Positions 6,854 to 14,368 of a stretch of DNA of 32,142 nucleotides are shown one piece after another (position 1 is the stretch's first letter; every line of letters begins with the position of its first letter). The translations under genes and the position numbers were made by a program. The stretch covers positions 1-32,142 of the forward strand of contig JACDOK010000023.1 in assembly GCA_017656185.1 (NCBI GenBank). Reading direction: 5' to 3'. The notes beneath the pieces were generated by a model that was not told the origin of the DNA, did not search any database, and saw nothing but the letters and a program-made list of their open reading frames with translations. Source of the DNA: Peptococcaceae bacterium (lineage in GTDB: Bacteria > Bacillota > Desulfotomaculia > Desulfotomaculales > JACDOK01).

Positions 6854-7735
6854 TTAGCGGAGGTAGTCGATGAGGCTCATCTGCATCAGCTTGGCCCCGG
6901 CGGATAAGGCAGCGCGGTAAGCAATCTGCTGCTGGGTAAAGTCGATGGCCGCGCGGCCGATGTCGCTATCCTGCAGGCTGGATTTAACGGCCGCCAAGCG
7001 TACCTCCTGGTCTTCAAGCTGGCTCTTCAGCGCTTCCAGGTGGCGGGTACGGGAACCGATTTTGACGCGGTGCACAAGAACGGCATCTATATTATTATCT
7101 AAATCACCAATATTTTGTTCTATCCCTGCAGTATTATTCGCATCTAAATTATCACGTAAGCTGGCTAATGTTGCAAAAATATTCTCAAAGGTTGTTTCAA
7201 CGTATGCGTTTACCTCTACTTCTTCATCACGACCAATTTCACGTTTTACATTTTCCGAAAAAGTAGGATCACTAGTATTAATTTGAAATACACCGTTGTT
7301 AAACGGCTTGGTATCCGTCTTATTGCCCGCAAAAATATACTTATTGCCCATCTGCCTATTAGCAACCTGTTCCATCCCATCCATAATACCCTCAATCTGG
7401 CGGGCGATGGTCTGCCTGTCTTCCGGGCTGTAAGTGTCGTTGCTGGCCTGGACGGCAAGCTCGCGGGCTTTATGCAGCAAACCCAAGGCATCGTTTAAAG
7501 CGGCGTCTGTTTCGTAGACCCAAGCTAAACCGTCGGTAATATTCCGTATATACTGCCTATTGCGATCAATGCCGCTCTCGATCTCCATGATCTGGCTGGT
7601 CGCGGTAGGGTCGTCGCTGGGGCGGTTAACTCTCTTGCCGGTGGACATGCGTTCCTGGGCTTTGGCCAGTTCTTCGAGATTATACTGGACGCTTTTCATC
7701 ATGCGGTTGCCGATCACAGTATGGGTAATGCGCAT
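6854..7735 (-). CDS. flgL: Flagellar hook-associated protein FlgL (HAP3)
   Basis: A 293-residue hook-filament junction protein, exported through the flagellum, which adapts hook and FlgK to the filament. The N-terminal flagellin-like D0/D1 region opens MRITHTVIGNRMMKSVQYNL and carries AKAQERMSTGKRVNRPSDDP, the strongest FlgL/flagellin signature. The C-terminus has QDSDIGRAAIDFTQQQIAYR and ends LMQMSLIDYLR. The ATG at 7735 has GGAGG 5 bases upstream; the frame stays open for 35 further codons into repeat DNA, which is not FlgL-like. It is transcribed after flgK. Repeat arrays lie on both sides, which is unusual inside an operon. Confidence 0.96.
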   Translation of the reverse strand: MRITHTVIGNRMMKSVQYNLEELAKAQERMSTGKRVNRPSDDPTATSQIMEIESGIDRNRQYIRNITDGLAWVYETDAALNDALGLLHKARELAVQASNDTYSPEDRQTIARQIEGIMDGMEQVANRQMGNKYIFAGNKTDTKPFNNGVFQINTSDPTFSENVKREIGRDEEVEVNAYVETTFENIFATLASLRDNLDANNTAGIEQNIGDLDNNIDAVLVHRVKIGSRTRHLEALKSQLEDQEVRLAAVKSSLQDSDIGRAAIDFTQQQIAYRAALSAGAKLMQMSLIDYLR

Positions 7736-7777
7736 AATATCCTCCAATCTGACGGGATTAACGAGATTAATATAATA

Positions 7778-7925
7778 ATGTTCGACGTTCGATGCTTTAA
7801 AGTTCGAGGTTCGAGTGTTCCAAAAGAGTTCAACGTTCAAGGTTCAACGTTCTAAGTTCAAGGTTCAAGGTTCAAGGTTCAACGTTCAACGTTCGAGATT
7901 CGACGTTCGACGTTCGAAGTTCGAA
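7778..7925. repeat. Long 7-bp periodic array between flgK and flgL
   Basis: About twenty heptamers of the form GTTCRAS (GTTCGAC, GTTCAAC, GTTCAAG, GTTCGAG) fill most of the 198-base spacer. A stretch near 7855-7885 is nearly pure GTTCAAG/GTTCAAC. Both GTTCGA and GTTCAA variants occur in blocks, suggesting local duplication. Confidence 0.85.
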
Positions 7926-7933
7926 ATCTCTAT

Positions 7934-9310
7934 TTAAATCATCCGGTCGATGATGGTATCGAGCATTTCGTCGATCATCGTTACGACGTGTGCCGCAGCC
8001 TGGTAGGCGTACTGGTATTGGGTCAGCTTGGTTAATTCCTCGTCAATAGAGACTCCGATGACCGATTGGCGCAGGTTCTCAAGCTGGTCACGCACTGCTT
8101 TGCTTCCTGCCATGCGCTCACCGGCACCTTCGACATCGGCACCGATCTTGGTCACCAGCCCGGCATAAAACTGTTCGAAGGTCTGATTATTTAAATCTGC
8201 ATCTAAATCGTCAAATTTATCATCGCGTAATCCAGCAATATTTAAAGCCACTGACCCGTCAACTTGAGAAGGATCCCCCACAAGAGCACTATTGACGGTA
8301 ATATCATTCGCGCCGTTACCAGCAAAAAACTCGGGAGCACCGTTAGCCGTGTGTTCCGCATTCACCTTATTAATTAGTGCCGCAGACAGTTTGTCAAGGT
8401 CATCCATGTAACCCTTAATATCCTGGCGGGCCTGCTCCCAGCCGGCGATTGCTCCTGTGTGATAATCACTGACAACTACTTTAGAGGAAGGAGCGCTCTC
8501 AAAAGTTAACTTAAACTTATCGTCAGTACTATCGACAGCCCCGCTTACAAACTCACCGTTGCTATCAACATCCTTTAGCTCTAAGCCAAACATATAAACT
8601 TTCACGGTATGATCAGCATCGTTTTCCTCAACGGTAATAGGACCGAGTTCGGCCAGCTTGTCCAATACCAGATCACGCCGGTCCAGCAGGTCGTTGGCCT
8701 TATGGCCCGCGGCCCCCAGCTTGGTCAAACTATTATTAATATCTTGCAGCTGCGCCGCCAAGCTGTTAATTTGTTTAACAACGTAGTTTTCAAGATGGTC
8801 TTTCAGCCCCTGCTGCTGGTCCTCCAATTGAACGTATGCCTCGCGGATCATAGACGCCAGTTCGCGCCCGCCTTCAACTACTGCGGCTTTTAGACCCAGG
8901 TCGTCGGGACTGTTGTTTAAATCGTGCCAGTTGTCAAAGAACTTCCCTATTACTTTTTGCAGCCCGTATTCGCTGGGTTCCGGGAATACAGCCTCTACTC
9001 TTTCCAGGGCAAGCTGCCGGCTTTCCCAATAACCCGCGTCACTAAGGGCTGAACGAACCTGCCGGTCGAGAATCTCATCTCTTACCCGGCGGATTTCGGT
9101 CACTTCAACGCCGGTGCCGATCTGGCCGGGCGTCACTTTTTGCGTCCTGGTGGGGATGGTGTACGGGTTGGTAGCACTGTGCACGGCATCCTGGCGCGTA
9201 TAGCCTTCGTTATTGGCGTTGGCCAGGTTATGGGCCGCTACGTCCATCGAGGTACGCTGTGCCTGCAGAGCCCGGCGGGCAATTTCGAGACCGAAGAAAG
9301 TTGATCGCAT
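7934..9310 (-). CDS. flgK: Flagellar hook-associated protein FlgK (HAP1)
   Basis: A 458-residue first hook-filament junction protein, exported through the flagellum. The N-terminus has the FlgK and rod/hook signature: STFFGLEIARRALQAQRTSM, then AAHNLANANNEGYTRQ. A conserved EPSEYGLQKVIGKFFDNWHD follows, and the C-terminus has SIDEELTKLTQYQYAYQAAA and a final MIDEMLDTIIDRM helix. It is shorter than enterobacterial FlgK (about 550), with a reduced middle domain. ATG at 9310 is chosen; the TTG at 9313, 9 bases after GGAG, is equally possible and adds one residue. It lies in the flgM-flgN-flgK-flgL order normal for Firmicutes. Confidence 0.96.
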   Translation of the reverse strand: MRSTFFGLEIARRALQAQRTSMDVAAHNLANANNEGYTRQDAVHSATNPYTIPTRTQKVTPGQIGTGVEVTEIRRVRDEILDRQVRSALSDAGYWESRQLALERVEAVFPEPSEYGLQKVIGKFFDNWHDLNNSPDDLGLKAAVVEGGRELASMIREAYVQLEDQQQGLKDHLENYVVKQINSLAAQLQDINNSLTKLGAAGHKANDLLDRRDLVLDKLAELGPITVEENDADHTVKVYMFGLELKDVDSNGEFVSGAVDSTDDKFKLTFESAPSSKVVVSDYHTGAIAGWEQARQDIKGYMDDLDKLSAALINKVNAEHTANGAPEFFAGNGANDITVNSALVGDPSQVDGSVALNIAGLRDDKFDDLDADLNNQTFEQFYAGLVTKIGADVEGAGERMAGSKAVRDQLENLRQSVIGVSIDEELTKLTQYQYAYQAAAHVVTMIDEMLDTIIDRMI

Positions 9311-9373
9311 CAATGATACCGTCTCCTTGTAGACATAATTAACAGGAATTAAATTAAACTACATGGTTTTTTA

Positions 9374-9466
9374 TAGGTATTCCTTTGGGGTCCTTAATTT
9401 AGACAGGATTAACAGGATTCACCGGATTATTATATTGCATATGTACTAGGTATTCCTTACGGGTCA
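9374..9466. repeat. Two TAGGTATTCCTTTGGGGTC motifs around a 9-bp repeat block
   Basis: The flgN-flgK spacer contains TAGGTATTCCTTTGGGGTC at 9374-9392 and TAGGTATTCCTTACGGGTCA at 9447-9466, flanking ACAGGATTAACAGGATTCAC at 9404-9423. Related copies occur at 5641-5656, 6129-6146 and 6692-6710, each in an intergenic spacer. Confidence 0.7.
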
Positions 9467-9494
9467 TATAGGATCGACGGGATCCCGTCCGACC

Positions 9495-9983
9495 CTAAAC
9501 TGATTTGTTAAGGGTGCAGGGTTTGGACGCGGCTTTTAATTGGCCGCCCGGTTCGTAGGTGGCACCCTCCACCGCTCCCACAGCGCGCATTAAGGCGTTG
9601 TTAAACTGCAGAGCCCGGGTACTTAAAACACGGCAAATAGCGTTGCTTTCCTTTAGATCGTGCACGAGCCCGGTCATATCCCGGTATAAACTTTCCAGCC
9701 CGCTGCGCAGTTCTTCCGGTAACGCGCTGATCAACTCGCGCATGCTGGCATCAGCTTGTAATTTCAAGGCCGACTCTAGAGGGCGCTGCGCCTGCCGGCG
9801 TTCCTCTTCCAAGCGTGACATCTCGTCGCTTAGGCGGCTTAAAGTTTCCACCGCAGAGGTAAGGGCGTCTATGTCATTGTTCTTGAAAGCCTCAATCTCA
9901 CGTTCGGACGCCCGGACCATTTGCTGGAGTATTTCTTTCTGTTGTTCCAGTACATCGTAAAGGGTGCTGATCTGGCTTTGCAT
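9495..9983 (-). CDS. flgN: FlgN family chaperone for FlgK and FlgL
   Basis: A 162-residue helical FlgN-type chaperone, which keeps FlgK and FlgL export-competent in the cytoplasm. It has the family layout: an N-terminal helix LYDVLEQQKEILQQMVRASE, a charged coiled-coil segment with LSRLSDEMSRLEEERRQAQR, a central LRSGLESLYRDMTGLVHDLK, and an NAICRVLSTRALQFNNALM helix near the C-terminus. The ATG at 9983 follows GGGGGGAG. It sits between flgM and flgK, the standard place, 33 bases after flgM. The context makes the call secure although the sequence is of the variable coiled-coil kind. Confidence 0.9.
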   Translation of the reverse strand: MQSQISTLYDVLEQQKEILQQMVRASEREIEAFKNNDIDALTSAVETLSRLSDEMSRLEEERRQAQRPLESALKLQADASMRELISALPEELRSGLESLYRDMTGLVHDLKESNAICRVLSTRALQFNNALMRAVGAVEGATYEPGGQLKAASKPCTLNKSV

Positions 9984-10016
9984 TGCCCGCTCCCCCCAAA
10001 AAGCAAAAAACGGCGG

Positions 10017-10307
10017 TTAGACCCGCCGGTCAAGCCTGGCTTCCTCGATAATGCCTTTGGCAATGGCCTCGGCGTCAGCCCGGTAAGTACCGGCTTCAAT
10101 CTTCTCGCGGATCTCCTTTACCAACTTCTCACGCACTTCGGACAGTTCCTTCATTCTGGCACGGTACTTTTCTATTGCAAGAGCCTTATCGGAAAGCTGC
10201 ACAGAGGACGCGTCATCAGCGCCTTTGCGCTTTTCTACCCGGTCTTTCGCGTTTTGCTCCTGATAGACCTTGCCAAGGTTAGGTATATTATAAGGATTAA
10301 TACGCAC
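10017..10307 (-). CDS. flgM: Anti-sigma-28 factor FlgM
   Basis: A 96-residue FlgM, which binds and holds sigma-28 (FliA/SigD) until the hook is complete and late genes can be switched on. The N-terminus is disordered (MRINPYNIPNLGKVYQEQ). The C-terminal sigma-binding helices show the family pattern: VREKLVKEIREKIEAGTYRA, then DAEAIAKGIIEEA. The GTG at 10307 is placed by GGAGGTGAT directly upstream. Its own promoter is a consensus sigma-28 site at 10337-10363, giving the usual feedback arrangement in which sigma-28 makes its own inhibitor. It starts the flgM-flgN-flgK-flgL block. Confidence 0.95.
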   Translation of the reverse strand: MRINPYNIPNLGKVYQEQNAKDRVEKRKGADDASSVQLSDKALAIEKYRARMKELSEVREKLVKEIREKIEAGTYRADAEAIAKGIIEEARLDRRV

Positions 10308-10336
10308 CTATATCACCTCCAACCCAGTCATTATGT

Positions 10337-10363
10337 TTATCGGCTAACTGGGCAATAACTTTA
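10337..10363 (-). promoter_or_regulatory. Sigma-28 (FliA/SigD) promoter of flgM
   Basis: On the minus strand the sequence is TAAA (10363-10360), a 15-base spacer and GCCGATAA (10344-10337), an exact match to the sigma-28 consensus. It ends 29 bases before the flgM GTG. CCCAGT and ACTGGG flank the -10 box as a 6-bp dyad, which could be an operator or a leader hairpin. Confidence 0.9.
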
Positions 10364-10369
10364 GGAGTA

Positions 10370-11428
10370 CTATAACATTTTCTCAACTATTTGCACCAGA
10401 GTCGGACCAATTTGGGGCAAAGGAATGACATTATCGGCTAAACCGGCATCAACAACCGCCTTGGGCATGCCATAGACCACACAAGTGCTTTCATCCTGCG
10501 CTATCGTCAGCCCGTTGGCGGCTTTAATGGCCCGCATTCCTTCCAGTCCGTCCCGGCCCATCCCGGTAAGTACGACGCCGCAAGTCTGACTGCCGTATAT
10601 CTCAGCCGCACTGGTCATAACTTCATCCACTGAGGGACAAAAAGAGCCCGGTTTCAACGGTCCCCGGCATTCCCTCACCACACAATGCACGCCGGAAGTC
10701 TTTCTTTGCAGTGCAAATCGCTTTCCCGAAGGGGCAATTAAAACTCCCCCCCACTTCACCATGTCCCCGTCCGCCGCATGCTTTACCCTCAAAGCACACC
10801 TGGCGTCAAGGTTTTCGGCCAGGGAAGCCGTAAAACCGGCGGGCATATGCTGTACAACGAGGACCGGAACTTTGAAGTCCGGGGGCAGAGAAGGCAGTAT
10901 GACTCGCAGGGCGGCAGGTCCTCCTGTTGAACAGCCGATGACAATTAACTGTACACGCTGCCGTGGTAATACTATCCCGGCCGGTTTATCCCTTCTTAGC
11001 TTTTTTTCCGGGGGTAATCCCGCCGCCTTACTGATATCCGCGGCAGCAGCAGCCTCAATCTTAGCCACCAGCTCATCCACCATAGCATTTAACCCGGTAC
11101 TTTGGGTGGGTTTGAGAACAAAATCGACAGCACCGTTTGCCAATGCGTCTATAGCGACCGAACTTCCTTCGCACGTATGGGCGCTCAGCATCAGCACCGG
11201 TACAGGGTAACTTCGCATCAGCCGCTTCAAGGTGGATAAGCCGTCAAGGACAGGCATCTCAACATCAAGAATTACGACATCGGGTTTGACCTTGGGAATT
11301 TGCTCCAGGGCTTCCTGCCCGTTACGCGCCGTACCGACCAGTTTAAAACCATAGTTTCTGGCCAGTATCCCTCCGATGATCTTACGAATTGCCGGCGAAT
11401 CATCAACGATAAAAATACTAACTGGCAC
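10370..11428 (-). CDS. cheB: Chemotaxis glutamate methylesterase/deamidase CheB (first copy)
   Basis: A 352-residue CheB, which removes methyl groups from chemoreceptor glutamates and is activated by phosphate from CheA. The N-terminal receiver domain (about 1-120) has D9, D10 and the phospho-acceptor D55 in VILDVEMPVLDG, and a KPT motif. After a linker with PPEKKLRRD, the catalytic domain (about 165-350) has the Ser site GCSTGGPAAL, the His site QHMPAGFTASL and the Asp site GMGRDGLEGM. The GTG at 11428 has AAGGTG 7 bases upstream and overlaps the cheA end by 11 bases, so translation is coupled. No cheR is adjacent; the only cheR in the window is at 29611. Confidence 0.95.
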   Translation of the reverse strand: MPVSIFIVDDSPAIRKIIGGILARNYGFKLVGTARNGQEALEQIPKVKPDVVILDVEMPVLDGLSTLKRLMRSYPVPVLMLSAHTCEGSSVAIDALANGAVDFVLKPTQSTGLNAMVDELVAKIEAAAAADISKAAGLPPEKKLRRDKPAGIVLPRQRVQLIVIGCSTGGPAALRVILPSLPPDFKVPVLVVQHMPAGFTASLAENLDARCALRVKHAADGDMVKWGGVLIAPSGKRFALQRKTSGVHCVVRECRGPLKPGSFCPSVDEVMTSAAEIYGSQTCGVVLTGMGRDGLEGMRAIKAANGLTIAQDESTCVVYGMPKAVVDAGLADNVIPLPQIGPTLVQIVEKML

Positions 11429-13517
11429 AGGCCGACACCTTATCTTCTTTCCTGGTAAATTCCTGTACCAGCGCCTGCACGTCGACAATAAGAGCCACAT
11501 TACCGTCGCCCAGAATAGTTGCCCCGGAAAGCCCCGGAATACGTCCCAGGTACTTACCAAGCGACTTGATGACAATCTCTTGCTCGCCGATGAGGTAATC
11601 TACCACCACACCCACCATATTCTCAGCTGTTCCGATGATGACAACGGATAGTTTATCTTTGGCTTCCGACCTTTCCCCAAACAATTCTGCCAGGCGCACG
11701 AGAGGTAGCACGGAACCGCGAACCACGATAACTTCGCGGTCCTTGACCAATTGGATCTCGTTGCAGGTAATCTGGATCGTTTCCTGGACGTTAGCAAGGG
11801 GGAAAGCGTAGATTTTATTAGCGAGACTAACCATCAGCGCCCTGATAATAGCCAGGGTTAAAGGTAATTTAATAATGAATTGGGTACCTTTCCCCGGTGA
11901 ACTTTTGACATCCACGGTACCATTAATTTGTTCGATTTGATTACGCACTACATCCATCCCCACCCCGCGACCGGAAAGGTCACTAACCTCGGCGGCGGTG
12001 GAAAAACCTGGCCTAAAAATCAGGTCTATGGCATCCTTATCACTCATACGCTCGGCGCTTTCAGCGTCTACGACGCCTTTTTGTATGGCGGCTTGCTTAA
12101 CTTTGGCAGGGTCAATCCCGCGCCCGTCATCCTCCACAATGATCACGATATGGTTCTCTTCGTGATAAGCTTTGAGCTTCAGCATACCAGTTACAGGTTT
12201 ACCCAGCTGCCGGCGCTCCTCAGCCGTTTCAATGCCATGATCGATAGCGTTGCGTACCAGGTGTAACAACGGCTCACCGATTATCTCAATGATATTGCGA
12301 TCAAGCTCGGTTTCCCGGCCCTCTATCACCAGATTGATTTCTTTGCCGAGTTTGTGAGCTATGTCCCGCACCATGCGTGGAAAACGGCTGAAAACCTGGT
12401 TAATCGGCAACATCCGGGCCTTCATTATCTCATCTTGTAAATTCCCGGTAACCTGCCCCAAATGGTTGGATATCTCACTGATAGTGTCAACGAGTTCATC
12501 ACTCTTTTGTCCACTTTCCATCAGCTCGGCAAAGCGGTCCAACCGGGTACGCTCTATGACAAGTTCTCCTACCAAATTCATCAAATTATCCAACTTATCA
12601 ACGCTAATCCGTACTGTACGCACTGTTTTTGGGGTCGCCATGCCGGAAGGACCGTCCGCTTTTTTGTCCGCAGCGGCGTTTGCCGTCTTGGAAGCGGCAA
12701 GAGACGCCTCTTCCTCCGCATTAGACGATGTGGTAGATGTAAACTCGTCATCGGAAACCCTAACCGGCGTTACTCGTGCATCTTCGATTTCGGCAATCCC
12801 TAATATCTTCTGGCGGAGTTCATCAGCAGTTTTTTCAGAAACAGCAACTAAATCAAATTCACGATCAAATTCTCCTTCTTCAAGCTGCTCGGCTGGAGGT
12901 TCAGATTTGATGACCTCGCCCATCCCTTCCAGCCTATCGAACACCATAAAGGCTCTCACATTTTTCATTTGGCAATCGGGATCTAAAATAACACGAATGC
13001 GATAAGCGTTAAGTCCGCGTAAAAGAGCCTCGCGGATTATTTCTATCTCTGCGTCGGTCAACTCCGGCTCGTTTTCGCTCTCTCCACCGGAAGAAACACT
13101 AAGCGGTTGACTTTCCGCCGGCCCACTTTCCTGATCGCTTTCTCCACGAAAATACTTTCCTAATTTTGCCATAATTGGATCAATATCAACATCAGCGTCG
13201 CCGCCCACTACTTTGTCACGCAGCAACTTAAGTGTATCAAGGGCCTCGAACAAGACATCAATCATTTCGCTGGTTACCCGGAGCTCGCCTTGTCTGATAC
13301 GGTCAAACAGGTTCTCCATTTCGTGGGTTAAGGCTGACATTTTATCGTAACCCATGATAGCAGAAGACCCTTTGATGGTATGGGCAGCACGGAAAATCTC
13401 CTGAACCACCTCCGGGCTTTCCCCGGCGCGCTCCAGTTGTAGAAAACCATCGCTGATAACCTCGATCTTTTCGTCCAATTCGTCCAGGAAAACGCTAATT
13501 TCAGCATCTGAAAACAT
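11418..13517 (-). CDS. cheA: Chemotaxis histidine kinase CheA (copy 1)
   Basis: A 699-residue CheA that phosphorylates CheY and CheB in response to receptors. P1 (1-105) has the phospho-acceptor H46 in AAHTIKGSSAIMG. P2 (about 170-260) has NAYRIRVILDPDCQMKNVRA. P3 dimerisation starts at VRISVDKLDNLMNLVGELVI. P4 has the N box LVRNAIDHG, DDGRGIDP and RPGFSTAAEVSDLSGRGVGM. P5, the CheW-like domain, ends with ALVQEFTRKEDK. The ATG at 13517 is fixed by AGGAGGTAACC. Bases 11431-13493 appear identical to 18895-20957 in copy 2; the two differ only in residues 5-8 (AEIS here, EELG there) and near the end (CAS here, RAG there). It lies between cheW and cheB. Confidence 0.97.
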   Translation of the reverse strand: MFSDAEISVFLDELDEKIEVISDGFLQLERAGESPEVVQEIFRAAHTIKGSSAIMGYDKMSALTHEMENLFDRIRQGELRVTSEMIDVLFEALDTLKLLRDKVVGGDADVDIDPIMAKLGKYFRGESDQESGPAESQPLSVSSGGESENEPELTDAEIEIIREALLRGLNAYRIRVILDPDCQMKNVRAFMVFDRLEGMGEVIKSEPPAEQLEEGEFDREFDLVAVSEKTADELRQKILGIAEIEDARVTPVRVSDDEFTSTTSSNAEEEASLAASKTANAAADKKADGPSGMATPKTVRTVRISVDKLDNLMNLVGELVIERTRLDRFAELMESGQKSDELVDTISEISNHLGQVTGNLQDEIMKARMLPINQVFSRFPRMVRDIAHKLGKEINLVIEGRETELDRNIIEIIGEPLLHLVRNAIDHGIETAEERRQLGKPVTGMLKLKAYHEENHIVIIVEDDGRGIDPAKVKQAAIQKGVVDAESAERMSDKDAIDLIFRPGFSTAAEVSDLSGRGVGMDVVRNQIEQINGTVDVKSSPGKGTQFIIKLPLTLAIIRALMVSLANKIYAFPLANVQETIQITCNEIQLVKDREVIVVRGSVLPLVRLAELFGERSEAKDKLSVVIIGTAENMVGVVVDYLIGEQEIVIKSLGKYLGRIPGLSGATILGDGNVALIVDVQALVQEFTRKEDKVSACAS
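11431..13493 (-). repeat. 2,063-bp direct repeat within cheA, copy 1
   Basis: This interval matches 18895-20957 at a constant offset of 7,464 bases; I saw no mismatch when reading the two. Beyond both ends, up to the aligned stop and start codons, similarity drops to 9 of 13 and 18 of 24 bases. The repeats are in the same orientation. Confidence 0.9.
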
Positions 13518-13630
13518 GTGGTTACCTCCTACAGAGAAGCATAAGCATATCCGAAAATCTTTGGGGGACAAGCACCAGCACCTTCCGCATGTTTTTACCA
13601 TAAATTAGAGCAGTCCTACGGGGAAACGTA

Positions 13631-14125
13631 TTATTGCGCCGCCCTTTTCAGTATGTCCTGAGTTTCCCGCAACTGTTCCTGTTCATCTTTCTGCAGTACC
13701 TTATCAAGATTTAACATAATAATGAGCCGGTCATCCCGCAGCACGATGCCGCGCAAGAACTCGGCGTCCACCCCACCCACAACCGGTGGCGGCGGTTTCA
13801 TACTGTCCATTGACACGCTCAAGACCTCGTGCACCGCATCTACGATCATACCCACCGTCATTTCGCCCACCTGGACGATGATAATCCGGCTGGACTTGGT
13901 CTGCTCTCCCTCGGGGAGGTGGAACCTCTTGCGCAAATCAATGATCGGTACAATACGACCGCGCAGGTTGATAATGCCCTCAACAAACTCCGGCGCCTTG
14001 GGCACCCTAGTGATTTTTTCCATTCTAATGATTTCCCAGACATCAGCAATACCTACCCCGTAAATCTGACCACTTAATTCAAAAACAACGATCTGCTCCT
14101 CACGCGATCTAACTTCCTCAGTCAT
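13631..14125 (-). CDS. cheW: Chemotaxis coupling protein CheW (first copy)
   Basis: A 164-residue CheW, the SH3-like adaptor that joins receptors to CheA. Typical motifs are EEQIVVFELSGQIYGVGIAD, then ITRVPKAPEFVEGIINLRG, RIVPIIDLRKRF and GMIVDAVHEVLSV. It has a slightly extended C-terminus (DEQEQLRETQDILKRAAQ). The ATG at 14125 follows GGAGGTGTACGTTT; upstream frame extension is not CheW-like. It is the first gene of the minus-strand operon cheW-cheA-cheB, 113 bases before cheA, and is divergent from the ubiB-like gene. Confidence 0.95.
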   Translation of the reverse strand: MTEEVRSREEQIVVFELSGQIYGVGIADVWEIIRMEKITRVPKAPEFVEGIINLRGRIVPIIDLRKRFHLPEGEQTKSSRIIIVQVGEMTVGMIVDAVHEVLSVSMDSMKPPPPVVGGVDAEFLRGIVLRDDRLIIMLNLDKVLQKDEQEQLRETQDILKRAAQ

Positions 14126-14368
14126 AAACGTACACCTCCGTTCCAAGCAACAGGGCAACAATACCTCCGTTACCATAAACTCTCTAAAGCTACATATTTC
14201 TTCCCTATATAACCCCATTCCTTCCTAATCGACAGCAAACAAAAGCCCTAGGGTGTATTCCTTGCATTATTGGACAAAATGTGCCAAAAACCCTGCTTGA
14301 TCCCAAAAGTTTTGGTTTGTTAGTTTTCTGGAAAAAGCGCATGCTAGACAATGAGGGAGGTTGCACTC
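14126..14368. other. Divergent spacer between cheW and the UbiB-like gene
   Basis: This 243-base spacer must hold the promoters of both the minus-strand che-flg operon and the plus-strand UbiB-like gene. I found no convincing sigma-28 match. TTGCAT-like and TATATA-like hexamers occur, but with poor spacing. No gene is visible. Confidence 0.4.

Noticed and set aside
11928-13005. Long plus-strand open frames inside cheA copy 1, repeated exactly in copy 2
   Set aside because: They lie antisense to conserved CheA domains, lack family features and are duplicated only because cheA is.
14258-14300. Sigma-28 or sigma-A promoter for the UbiB-like gene
   Set aside because: Hexamers such as TTGCAT are present but no properly spaced -10 box could be defended.
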